Shown here: positions 52,496 to 62,778 of the stretch, piece after piece | How the letters are laid out: the number at the start of each line of letters is the position of its first letter | Numbering within the stretch: the stretch's first letter is position 1 | Origin: Pyrenophora tritici-repentis | Lineage: Eukaryota > Ascomycota > Dothideomycetes > Pleosporales > Pleosporaceae | Length of the DNA: 64,000 nt | Direction of reading: 5' to 3' | Assembly: GCF_003171515.1 (NCBI RefSeq) | Contig: NC_089390.1 | Coordinates: 2,108,001-2,172,000 of the forward strand | Notes under the pieces: model-generated | What the model was told of the DNA's origin: nothing | The model's input: the letters and a program-made list of their open reading frames with translations, nothing else | Databases searched by the model: none | Program-made: the position numbers and the translations under genes

Positions 52496-54868
52496 TCAAG
52501 CAGAAGCAGCTACAGTCAGGCCTGTGCCATCTTCCTTTATAGAAACCTTGGCTGTATCACCAGTGCGTATCTCGCCTCTTATGATCTTGTCCGCCAGGCC
52601 GTTACCAATCTCCCTCGCAATGAGCCTGTTCAGCGGTCGGGCGCCAAACTTCGGATCATATCCCCTGTCGCAAAGCCACTGTTTGGCCTCATCGGGACAC
52701 TCCAAGACAATCCTACGATCGTCCAGTCGCTGTTGAAGTTCCTTCAAACGGATATCCACAATGTCTCTAAGCGCTTCGCGGGACAGACGACGGAAGATGA
52801 TGAACTCATCAAGGCGGTTGAGGAATTCGGGTGGGTATGTTGCGGAGACCACGTCCATGACAGCGTTCCGGATTTCCGGCGAGATCTCGCTGGAGTCTTT
52901 TTCAACAGCATGCAGGCTCTGATCGCCAACAATGATATCAGCTCCTAGGTTGGATGTCATGACAATGATGGTGTTGCGGAAATCAACTTTGTGGCCCTGT
53001 GCATCTGTGAGGAAGCCTTCGTCAAGGACCTGCAGGAGTAGCGTCGAGATGTCTTTGTGTGCCTTCTCCCATTCGTCGAACAAAAGTACCGCATAAGGCT
53101 TTCGTCGCACGGCTTCTGTGAGTTGACCGGCGTCCTCGTACCCAACGTAGCCAGCGGGAGAACCAATGAGGCGTGAAACGGTGTGCTTCTCACTGAACTC
53201 GCTCATATCGAACCGGATGACAGCTTGGGGCGTGCTGAAGAGATATTCGGCTAATCTCTTGCATACCTCGGTCTTTCCCACACCTGTTGGTCCCAGCATC
53301 ATAAAAGAAGCGATGGGCCTATTCTCGCCGGAAAGGCCAGCTCTTTGGAGACGAATAGCATTCGCCACAGATATCAGGGCATCATCTTGACCCTTCACAT
53401 ACTGGCGCAAGGTGTCTTCCATGTGTATGAGCTTCTCGCTTTCTCCCGCATTGAGTTTGGATAGCGGAATACCGGTTGTGCGGGAGACGACAGAAGCGAT
53501 GTCGTCCGCAGTTACAGAGTCGTGTAGTAGGGAGCCCTGTCGGCTCGCTCCAGCCGTCACCTCCTCATCTTTGGGAAGCTTCTGTTCCAGTTCGGGGATC
53601 CTACTGTACTGAAGCTCACCAGCTTTAGCAAAGTTGCCTTCTCGGCGGGCCAGTTCGAGCTCCAATTTCGCCCTTTCGAGATTTTCTTGTGCATTCTTGA
53701 TCTCATCGAGCTCCTTGCGCTCCTTCTCCCACTTCTCAGTCAAGACCTTGACTTCATCCTGCTTCTCCTTCAAGGATTGCTCCAGTCGTTCCCGGCGCTC
53801 TTTGCTTGCGATGTCGGTCTCCTTGCGGAGTGATTCTAGCTCAATCTGAATAGTCATGATTTGTCGATCGAGCTCCTGGATCGCGTCTGGCTTACTCTCC
53901 TGCTGTAGCCGGAGGGCACTCGCGGCCTCGTCTACCAGGTCAATGGCCTTGTCGGGTAGGAAACGGTCGGTGATGTATCGATTACTGTACGCAGCCGCAG
54001 CAACTAGCGCATTGTCGGTAATGCGTACACCGTGGTGGACCTCATATCGCTCTTTGATGCCGCGCAATATAGAGATGGTGTCTTGAACGGTAGGCTCTCC
54101 AACAACGATAGGCTGGAATCGTCTTGCAAGTGCTGCGTCCTTTTCAATTTGTCGGTATTCATTGAGTGTTGTTGCGCCGCATAGCTGCAACTCTCCGCGG
54201 CTGAGAGCGGGCTTCAAGAGGTTGCTGGCGTCGATGCTGCCCTCTGCCTTGCCCAAACCCAAAAGTGTGTGCAGCTCGTCAACGAACAGAATGACGCCCT
54301 TGTTAGCTTCTTCGACTTCTTTCAGGACGCTCTTCAGTCGTTCTTCGAAATCACCCCGAAATTTTGCACCAGCAATGAGTGAGCCGAGGTCGAGTGAGAT
54401 GACGCGCTTGTCTTTGATCGATTCAGGCACGTCACCCTTCACAATGCGCTGGGCTAGGCCTTCGAGAATTGCTGTCTTTCCAGTTCCAGCGGAACCGATC
54501 AAGACAGGATTGTTCTTCGTTCGTCGCGACAGAATCTGTATTGTACGCTGTATTTCCCCGTCTCGCCCAATTACTGGATCCAGTTTGCCATCTCGCGCCC
54601 GTGCTGTGAGGTCCACTCCGTATTGCTCCAGCGCAGCCTTTTCCGGCTCACCACCTAGATTCATGCGGTGGGTTCCACCGGGAGGGTGTGGCCGGCCTCC
54701 ATTCGCATATCCTCGTAACGATATAAGCGACCGGAAAAGCTTTTGCTGCTGCGACGTTCGTGCTGTGGACGCATTGAGACACAGCGGCGATGTGCGGATG
54801 GGAAGTGATGGTGAAATGGAGGGGGATGCGACACGCCTTGCGGCAATGCGTGCTCTACTGATCAGCAT
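52496..54868 (-). CDS. HSP78: Mitochondrial AAA+ disaggregase HSP78 (ClpB family)
   Basis: Single exon of 790 residues. An Arg/Ser-rich presequence (about 1-55) leads directly to the first AAA+ module, without the Clp N-domain, as in yeast Hsp78. Walker A1 is GSAGTGKT (125-132), Walker B1 is [14 protein letters not shown] ClpB-type coiled-coil middle domain follows (about 330-450). NBD2 has GPTGVGKT (near 526) and [10 protein letters not shown], where Trp replaces the usual Ile. The C-terminus has [10 protein letters not shown] sensor 2. Hsp78 resolves aggregates in the matrix with mtHsp70. It is divergent from EFB1. The absence of the C-terminal mitochondrial-export signal or ClpP loop is expected. 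Confidence 0.96.
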   Translation of the reverse strand: MLISRARIAARRVASPSISPSLPIRTSPLCLNASTARTSQQQKLFRSLISLRGYANGGRPHPPGGTHRMNLGGEPEKAALEQYGVDLTARARDGKLDPVIGRDGEIQRTIQILSRRTKNNPVLIGSAGTGKTAILEGLAQRIVKGDVPESIKDKRVISLDLGSLIAGAKFRGDFEERLKSVLKEVEEANKGVILFVDELHTLLGLGKAEGSIDASNLLKPALSRGELQLCGATTLNEYRQIEKDAALARRFQPIVVGEPTVQDTISILRGIKERYEVHHGVRITDNALVAAAAYSNRYITDRFLPDKAIDLVDEAASALRLQQESKPDAIQELDRQIMTIQIELESLRKETDIASKERRERLEQSLKEKQDEVKVLTEKWEKERKELDEIKNAQENLERAKLELELARREGNFAKAGELQYSRIPELEQKLPKDEEVTAGASRQGSLLHDSVTADDIASVVSRTTGIPLSKLNAGESEKLIHMEDTLRQYVKGQDDALISVANAIRLQRAGLSGENRPIASFMMLGPTGVGKTEVCKRLAEYLFSTPQAVIRFDMSEFSEKHTVSRLIGSPAGYVGYEDAGQLTEAVRRKPYAVLLFDEWEKAHKDISTLLLQVLDEGFLTDAQGHKVDFRNTIIVMTSNLGADIIVGDQSLHAVEKDSSEISPEIRNAVMDVVSATYPPEFLNRLDEFIIFRRLSREALRDIVDIRLKELQQRLDDRRIVLECPDEAKQWLCDRGYDPKFGARPLNRLIAREIGNGLADKIIRGEIRTGDTAKVSIKEDGTGLTVAASA

Positions 54869-55319
54869 GATGATATTGAGTCAGAAAACAAGCAAATATC
54901 AATTGGAAGAAGCTGGGAATGGATTCATTATATTCGTGATTGATGGCGAGAGCACAGGCTTCCCCGAAGCTGCGCGGTGATTCGATGTTCTTCTACGTTC
55001 ACGAGCCGCACCTGTCGAGATCACGATGACACCACTACTACAAACCAAAGTCTAGAGCAGCGCGAGGACACAAATTGGCGTAGGAATACTCCAAACAATG
55101 CAGATGCATAAAGGTTTTGGTCGTGGTGCCCGCGTCCATGTGCGGGCAGTGCTCGACATCTGGACGGCAAATGCGCTAACACGTGCTAGCGCCAGGATCC
55201 GTGCGTAAAAATCCGAATAGCAATCTCCCTCCGCCAGCAGAAAAACCATTGACTCCTTCTCCCACCACCCACAACTTCTCTTCTCCCATCCCATAAACGC
55301 AATCCACACCACTGCAACC
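54869..55319. promoter_or_regulatory. Divergent region between HSP78 and EFB1
   Basis: 451 nt. GAA/TTC triplets occur near 54950-54995 but not in the phased arrangement of a good heat-shock element. The EFB1 side is C/T-rich leader. Confidence 0.45.
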
Positions 55320-56303
55320 ATGGGTTTCACCGACCTCGTTTCCGAAGCAGGCCTGACACTCCTGAACAACTTTGTCAAGACTCGCAGCTACATTATTGGG
55401 TAAGTTACTACCCCACCATACACAAACTCGATTCCGCGTTATGTTCCCCCCTTTGCATCGCGTCGCACCTCCAGCCTTTTCATGATGAGAACATTTGGTC
55501 CGTGTTAATGAGGCGGCTTAAGACCCCGCTATCTGAATACAAACCCAAGCGCTTGTCGCACCTCTGATCTACTTGTTGTTTCCGCTGCATCTCACTCAGG
55601 TACTATGGAGGAGTCATCGGCTAACAAGGCATAGCTACACCCCATCGCAGGCCGATGTCAAGGTCTTCCAGCAGATCAAGGAGGTTCCCGCGCCAGAGAA
55701 GTACCCGTACGCATGGCGCTGGTACAACCACATGCTCACCTTCGAGGGCGAGTTTGACTCCCTTCCTGGTGACCCAACCAAGGAGTTCACTGCCTACGGC
55801 CCCGAGTCTTCAGAGCTCACCCTGAACCCCGCCAAGGCCCCTGAGAAGGAGGCTGAGGACGAAGACGACGACGAGGTCGACCTGTTCGGCAGCGACGACG
55901 AGGAGGAGGATGCCGAGGCTGCCAGGATCAAGGAGGAGCGTCTGGCCGAGTACAACAAGAAGAAGGCTGGCAAGACAAAGCCCGCTGCCAAGTCTATCGT
56001 CACCCTCGACGTCAAGCCATGGGGTATGTTTTCTCACAGATCTACTATAGTACATTTCACTAACTCCTCATAGACGACGAGACCAACATGGAGGAGCTCA
56101 AGGCCAACGTTCTCGCTATCGAGAAGGACGGTCTCGTCTGGGGTGGCTCTAAGCTTGTTGCCGTCGGTTTCGGTATCAAGAAGCTCCAGCTTAACGTTGT
56201 CATCGAGGACGATAAGGTGTCGCTGGACGACCTCCAGGCACAGATTGAGGAGGACGAGGACCACGTCCAGTCCACCGACGTTGTTGCCATGCAAAAGTTG
56301 TAG
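55320..56303 (+). CDS. EFB1: Translation elongation factor eEF1B alpha (EF-1 beta)
   Basis: Three exons, 55320-55399, 55635-56023 and 56074-56303, give 232 residues; introns are 235 and 50 nt. The N-terminal GST-C-like half includes [32 protein letters not shown] and [12 protein letters not shown] strongly acidic linker follows (about 100-120, with [16 protein letters not shown]). The C-terminal nucleotide-exchange domain has [20 protein letters not shown] and [17 protein letters not shown] and ends AMQKL, carrying the conserved Lys that inserts into eEF1A. It catalyses GDP/GTP exchange on eEF1A. The long first intron near the start codon is typical for highly expressed fungal translation genes. 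Confidence 0.97.
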
Positions 56304-57531
56304 ATGCGCCGCTGATTGCAGGCCATTTTATGACCATTTGACGAAGAGTATGCACCATCATGACAGGCGGTTTGGCGGTGGTTAACGGTTTGACGTCTTT
56401 ATGAGCAGTCGCTAGGCGATAACCAAAATAACGACATGGTAGAGATACCACTTCCCACTGCGGGACCAACAACAACAACAACAACAACAAAAGTTGCTGC
56501 TTATGTGCACCAGTGACATAAAGTCATCCTGCAATACAGACGAGAGAAGTGTGCTCAGTATGAGGATTGAGTGGATGACTGCATGGTCATAAACTGATGT
56601 TGCTCTTTGTCTTTGTGTGCCGAGCAGACGTAGAGCCAGTCCCGAGCTGCCGGACGCGCGAGCGTGTTGTTTCATGAGCCGCCTCTGATGTTGGACATGT
56701 GCCCTGAAGCGCGCCACAACGGAAATTGCCATGAAGCGAAAGTGTGTTGAGCAACGGCATCCAACGGATCATGTGTTCGCGCTCAGCTCGCATCCATAGA
56801 CGGTAATGATCGCTATGAGGCTGATAACAGCGGTACCACGCCGATGAGATGGGGAATGGGCCGGGCTTTGATTCTGCCGCTACCACTCAGCGAGCAACAA
56901 GCGGCACCGAAGTATATCACAAGCACTCCGCCCTGGGGGGCTGGAGGAGGAAAGAGGTAGGTAAGCGTCTTGGTTAGTGCTACAATTGGAGACTTGCCCC
57001 ACCATCTTCTTCTCGCGCGTCTACACGCAGCATGCAGTAAACACCGCCCTCGGTGCCATCACAGCGTTTCTGAGCTACACAGCTGCAGTGTGAGCATGTG
57101 TACGGCAGCGTATAGTGTACCCGCAGATAGCCATAGGTACATTGGTGTCCACCAGACCAGTGCATGAGAGATCCCGGCCTCATTCAGCCCTGGCGGCTGC
57201 CTGATGACTAGCTGCATCGCGGGAGCATTTCAGCCCCCAAATGCAACATGAGGACGGTTTCTCTCAAATTCTCTGCTGCCGCACTTTCCAGTGCTTTCTT
57301 TCTCGCACTCTTACGTTACCTACCCGCTTTGTGCTTCGTCAGTCTTGCTGCTGTGCCGCTCATCGGCGTCTGATCACCACCCCGCTCTGTGCTGTCTCAC
57401 GCCGCCACTGAGACCACACACAAAACATATCGGGTTGATTGCTTCTGTGTTTCGACAACTCTGACCTTTGTTCAACCTGTCACTGAAATTTGTTTTTCCA
57501 CAAAACACCCCGATCCCTTCTCACTCCAGCC
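56304..57531. other. 1.2-kb spacer between EFB1 and the repeat-rich coiled-coil gene
   Basis: Holds the EFB1 3' UTR, an AAC microsatellite (56466-56490) and, nearer 57530, the leader of the next gene. Small open frames are unsupported. Confidence 0.45.
56466..56490 (+). repeat. AAC/CAA trinucleotide microsatellite
   Basis: About eight uninterrupted AAC units in the 3' flank of EFB1. Simple repeat, likely length-polymorphic. Confidence 0.9.
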
Positions 57532-60182
57532 ATGCCACCCAAACGAGACGAGTGGGATAGCAGATACGGAGAAGATGACGAGTGGTACACGACCAGAGAC
57601 CGTGTGACTGCTAGCACTCGTCATGTTCATTCTTCTGCGCCCAAGCTCCCACCGCGAACAGTACGAGACGACGAGAACCTTCGTCCCGACTATGGCCGCC
57701 GCACGAGTGAGTTTCTCGCTCCTCAAGTCCACTACACGACTGGACTTCACCGTACGCGTTCGCAGGGTCATGCGCCAGCTCCTCACGTAACCATCTACAA
57801 CACGACCCGTATGGACAACGAAAGTAGTCCGCAAGTGCGCGCCGAAACAAAGGCCCCGGAGGCTAGTCCCCGCGGTAGATATGAGGGAAAGCGCACCATT
57901 CCCGGTGCTTTTGAACTCGAAGATGATATTGCCGAGTTGAGAGCAGATTTGAAAAGGGAGCATCGTTCGCGCTCTAGGCACGAGTATGAACGTCATCACC
58001 ACTCGCCCGAGTCCAACTACGAAGACAAAATCCAGTTGACTCTCGCTCAACAGCGTGTGAAGGATCTTGAGAAAGAGCAAGAGCGGCGGCACTATTCACC
58101 CGACCGCGGCTATGAGGACAAATTCCAGCTGCTCTCTGCTCAACAACGCGTCAAGGAGCTCGAAAGCAAACTTGAGAGAGAGCGAGAGCGACACCACCAC
58201 TCACCCGAACGTAACTATGAAGATAGAATCCAGTTGACCATGGCCCAGCAACGGGTCAAGGACCTTGAGATGGAGCGTCTGGAGCGTCAACGTCAGCACT
58301 CACCAGATCATAGCTACGAGGACAAGGTGAAGCTAGCGGTTTCACAACAGCGGCTCCGAGAAGCCGAAGAGAAGCTGGAGAGGGAGCGTCAGGAGGAGGA
58401 GAGGGCAATGCGTGATGAGCTAATGAGACGCCGACTAGAGCTTGATTATATCAAGGACATGAGGGAGCGTGAGCATGAGGAAGAGAGCATCAGGAGGCAA
58501 GAAGAGCATTTGCATCGTGATTGGGAGTTGAAGCGGGAGAGGGAGGAGCGAGATCGTGAACGACGAGAGCTTGAAGAAGAGAAGAAGCGCGCTGCTATCA
58601 TCGCCGAAAACAGGGCAAAGATGTCGAGAGAGCAGCGAGAGGCCGAGGAACAGCGCGATAGGCTCTTGGATAAGATTGAGAGAGAGAAGCGACAACAAGA
58701 AGAGGAACGCAAACGAATTCTCGCTGAAAGTAGGGCCAAGATGTCTAGGGAACAAAGGGAGGCTGAGGAACAGCGTGACAAGATCTTGGCGAAACTGGAG
58801 AAGGAGAAACGAGAACAGGAGGAAGAACGTAAGCACATTCTGGCTGAAGCCCGCGCAAAGCAAACAAGGGAAGACCGCGAGGCAGCAGAGCAACGCGAGA
58901 AGGTTCTGGCGAAGCTGGAGAAGGAGAAACGCGAGCAGGAAGAGGAGCGCAAGCACATTCTCGCAGAAGCCCGCGCAAAGCAAGCGAGGGAAGACCGCGA
59001 TGCAGCAGAGCAACGCGAGAAGGTTCTGGTGAAGCTGGAGAAGGAGAAACGTGAGCACGAAGAGGAGCGCAAGCACATCCTCGCAGAAGCCCGCGCAAAG
59101 CAAGCAAGGGAAGAACGTGAAGCTGAGGAGCAGCGCGAAAAGATTTTGACTGCCATGGAAAAGAAGAAGAAACGCGAGGAAGAAGAGCGCCAACGCATCA
59201 TTGCGGAGAACACGGCCAAGATGGAGAAGGAAGCGCGAGAGCGTGAGGCCCGGGAAAAGGCCATGGAAATAGAGCGCAAGCGCATCATCGCCGAGAATGA
59301 AGCAAAGATGGCCAAACAAGCCAAGGAGGCGCAAGAGGCACAGCTGCGTGCAGTCGAAGATTACCAGAGGAAGAAGGCCAAAGAAGAGGCCGAAGCTAAA
59401 GCAGAGCAAGAACGCATCATTTTCGAGTACGAACGCAGAAAGATTCTGACCGAAGAGAAGGAGAAAAAGGCACGTGAGGAGTTTCTCCTGAAGCTCAAAC
59501 TCGAGGAAGAGGAGAAGAAGCGCAAGGAAAAGGAAGAATATGACAACTTTCTGCGTAAGCAGAGGGAGAGAGAAGAGGAAGAGAAGAGGAAGAAAGAGGA
59601 GCAGGAAAAGGAGCTCGAGGAGGCTATGCGCAAGAGACTTTCTCAGTTTGGATTCCAAGAAAACCAGATACAAGTTCTGGTCAACCCTGAGAAGCAGAAG
59701 GAACAACTGCAGCAGGGCATGCTGCCGAACTATCCACTCCAGCAAGCTGCACCCTCTCCTCCTCCTGCTCATCATCACCATCACCACCAGCATCAGGCGA
59801 TTGCTATTGCGCCTGCACCTACGTATGCCAAAGTTCACACGAGCCATCTTGACGTCGAGACACTGCACTATTATAACATTCCGTACGAGTACGACATGGT
59901 AAGTTGTATTTCCACCGCGGTCTATTCTCAAACGCTAACACATAACAGGACCCAAATTACATCATCATCCTCCGGGAAATGTCGCAACGCGATACGGATA
60001 TTCTGTTCGAACACACTCGTCGTCTACGCTCACATCATGGCAGCACACTCTTCATCGAGGCAGAGGGACACGACAGGAAGGGCAGGAAAGAGTACGCGTT
60101 CGTGCGCAAGAGGTCTAGGTCCCGCTCCAGGGTCGGGGGTGGTTCTAGGAATGTGAACCTTGGGGATATGTTTTTGAGGTAA
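57532..60182 (+). CDS. Repeat-rich charged coiled-coil protein, function unknown
   Basis: Two exons, 57532-59898 and 59949-60182, give 866 residues; the 50-nt intron has a GTAAGT donor and CTAAC branch. After a polar N-terminus (about 1-140), four copies of a 32-35-residue unit xHxSP-x(4)-YED-x(2)-QLxxAQQRVK occur (about 150-270). Five head-to-tail 40-residue units built on REQREAEEQR...EEERKxILAExRAK follow (58621-59220). Together with further Glu/Lys/Arg helices they form a long coiled coil to about residue 710. A His/Pro-rich linker (HHHHHH-like) precedes a compact C-terminal part with LHYYNIPYEYDM and DPNYIIILREMSQRDTDILFEHTRRLR, which looks conserved, and a final Arg/Ser cluster. No enzyme motif is visible. 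A structural or cytoskeletal/organelle-tethering role is possible. Confidence 0.85.
58621..59220 (+). repeat. Five 120-bp tandem coding repeats
   Basis: Copies start at 58621, 58741, 58861, 58981 and 59101 with exact 120-nt spacing. Copies 3 and 4 differ at roughly seven positions by eye, while copies 1 and 5 are more divergent. Each encodes 40 residues, so copy-number change keeps the frame. Confidence 0.9.
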
Positions 60183-60778
60183 TGGACCTATTGATGGGTT
60201 TGCATTGAAATGAGCTTTGTCTTTGACGAATGTATGTATGACGGCCTCTTGTATTTTCTCTAGGATATACCAAGTTTCTTTAGTCTTCCGCATATAGGTA
60301 TTTGAAGTTTATTGCCCATGTTTCTGTCGCGTAGGTAATTTTGTGATGGGTATCATTCGATCACGCGACCATCTCGTAAGCGCAAGCTACATTTCTTCGT
60401 TGTTCTGTAAGCTTGTGTGACGCTTGTGTCTCAACGACACTTCAGCTGCTGACCGCCGATACTGTGCTACCGCTTTGCAGCTTAGGCTGACATTGTACGT
60501 GGCAGCAGAGTGACGATAGCTGAGATGCTGCGAGATGCCTCACACGACAGCTGTATAAAGACTCGTATCGGGCATGAGGCGCACCACGTGCTCGCTCGTC
60601 ACGTTTCTACGGGGGGGGGACGTGGGGAAGAGTCCGGCCCGCATTCAGCGGGAGCCTCGGCATAACTATGGTCGGAACGTGAAGGAAACCTGGGAACCGT
60701 TCGCGCCAACATCAACAACTCTCCTACATTCTATTCTAGCATGCTTTGATACCCCTTTTGATTTTATCTTGATTCAAC
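60183..60778. promoter_or_regulatory. Spacer upstream of PEX20
   Basis: 596 nt. Contains a G homopolymer near 60611-60619. No other gene is seen; the last part is the PEX20 leader. Confidence 0.4.
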
Positions 60779-62358
60779 ATGGCCGACGCGCTTTGCGGGC
60801 CTTCCAACGCCCTTCAAAACTTCCAGAAACACACAACTGTCGACCGGACTTTACAACAGGACCGCTTGGTTGGGAGACATTCACCAGCGCAGGTGTGTAG
60901 TCACATGTGAAGAAGTTTTAAGGCTGAAGTTTGACAATCGTGCAGGGCTTCCGATCAGCACCAAGCGCAAATGCTGGCGCACTTGATTCCGAGTTTGACG
61001 CCTTTCAAGCTGGACGACCAGTTCCGCCGCCACAGGAGTTGCAACACTTTGGCCCCCGATTCGCACAACCTCCTCCACACTTTGCGCAGCAACCTCAAGT
61101 ACCCGACTGGGCTGCAGACTTCCAGCACTTGAACATTTCCAGTCAATCTCCGCAAACATTCCAACCACACCGACCGCAGGCGGCGAACGCGGCGTCAGCA
61201 TGGCATCAGGACTTTTTGAAGCAGCAGGCGCCAGTTGCGCAGGCCCCTGTCATGCAACAGAACATATATGGGGGCATGTCTGGGTACAGTATTGGTGGAG
61301 GATTCCGAGGACAAGCATTCATGCAAACGCCATCTTTCCAGAGTGCCCAACATTCCGAGACGGCCCAAGGAAAGCAGCGCGCGCAAGACGAAGTACCCAC
61401 CTTCGATGAGGCGGCTTTTGAACAAGCATTCGCCCAAGCCCAACAGGACATGATGGAGGTAGCCTCGGCGGAGCAAAGCCAAGCACAGGCAGCGTCAGAA
61501 ACGCTGAATCTGGATCGGACGGGTGAGATGGATCCTCTTCTTCGACGGATACAAGAAACGCGGCCAGGTGTGTAGTATCTGTCAAGCAGTACTACAGTTT
61601 GCTAACCAACTTTTCCCCTCGCAGCCGTCTACTCCGCCATTCAAGTCTGGAGCGAAACAGGCCTCGGCCGCACCTCAGAAGCAGTCGCATACCTCGACAA
61701 CATGACCGTCCAGGAAAGAAGCGGCAGCCTAGTTCAAGACGCAAACGAAGCCATCTGGATCGTCGACTCCCTCCAGCGCATCGTCAACCGCGACGCCCCC
61801 GAACAAGTCAAGACCCGAGCTGAGGAACTCATCAAAGCAATCAACCAGCGCCTCATGTCACAATACCCCCTCGGCACCCGCGTCCCTATGAGCCAAGAGC
61901 AAATATGGCAAGATATCGAAGAAGCAGGCTACACACGCACCCCAGTCCACGAACACATACTCCAACGCCCTGAGCCAGAACAAGAAGAAGACTCACAACC
62001 CCCTCCCAACACCGACGATGAAATGGCCGAAACAGCAGCCCGTCTCCTCGAGCGTGTCGCCGATAACACGAGCGAGAAGTTCCAAAACTCGCAGTTCCTC
62101 GGTCTTATGCGTAGATTGCGGGATCGCGAAGTACGTGTGCAGGAGGATAAGATTGTAGAGGTCGACCAAACACAACAACCACAGCGAGCGTCCGGGGCGG
62201 AGCAGCAACAACAATCAAATCGACCTTCGACAACGACGACGATGACGACGCAGATACCAGACATTGACCCCACGATTCTAAACTACGCAGCTACAGATTT
62301 CGAAACGCCAGTTTATTCGGGTGATGGCGGTGTGGTGGGACTGGGCTTGTCACAGTAG
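60779..62358 (+). CDS. PEX20: Peroxisomal PTS2 co-receptor PEX20
   Basis: Three exons, 60779-60892, 60946-61567 and 61625-62358, give 489 residues; introns are 53 and 57 nt. The start MADALCGPSNALQNF carries the conserved Cys (residue 6) used for monoubiquitination and recycling of Pex20/Pex5. Pex13/Pex14-binding WxxxF motifs lie at about 93 (WAADF) and 124 (WHQDF). A Gln/Ala/Pro-rich region follows, then a helical C-terminal domain that should bind Pex7 (about 250-420), with a polar, Gln/Thr-rich end. Pex20 works with Pex7 to bring PTS2 proteins to peroxisomes in filamentous fungi, in place of the long Pex5 isoform or Pex18/21. Identification is strong. Confidence 0.94.
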
Positions 62359-62778
62359 GTTTGAGTCGATTGAGATGGGCGGGCTGGTTTAGTTGACTAA
62401 TCAAGGGGGCAGGCTTGTTTAGACGGTGTCGTTGCTGGAGCCGTGGCTGGGGAGGGATATGTCGCGGTAAAGATTCCCTGGTATGAACAAGATGGGGATT
62501 TCTTCAGGAATGTACTTCCTGGCAGGGATCCGGTTACTAGACTAAAGGGGTTAGGCGAGGGAAGTGGGGGGTGAAAGTGGTAGGGTGACGATGAGATAAG
62601 TTGTTGGGAAACGAATATACTAAAGTCTTCCGTGTTGCATCGCGTTTGCAGTTATAGAGATAGAAGGGTGTCGTACTGTAGAACCAGAGGAGATTTCGGT
62701 ACAGTGAAGCAGAATACACATAACAGATCATCAAACTTATCATTCCCATTCCCTTGTCTAACCTCAACTCTCCCCACC
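62359..62778. other. Convergent 3' region of PEX20 and the TRAPPC11-like gene
   Basis: 420 nt of 3' UTR-like sequence. No further feature is recognised. Confidence 0.5.

Noticed and set aside
53060..53110. Trp in the second Walker B region of HSP78 as a possible inactivating change
   Set aside because: The catalytic Asp-Glu pair is intact and only the following hydrophobic residue differs, so activity is likely unaffected.
54869..55000. Heat-shock element upstream of HSP78
   Set aside because: Several TTC/GAA triplets occur but not in alternating 5-bp phase; no run of three proper units.
58435..59931. A 498-codon open frame antisense to the coiled-coil gene (and a 292-codon one in another antisense frame)
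   Set aside because: Product of the repetitive Glu/Lys/Arg codons; antisense translation is Leu/Phe/Ser-biased with no domain. The plus-strand protein has repeats and a proper intron.
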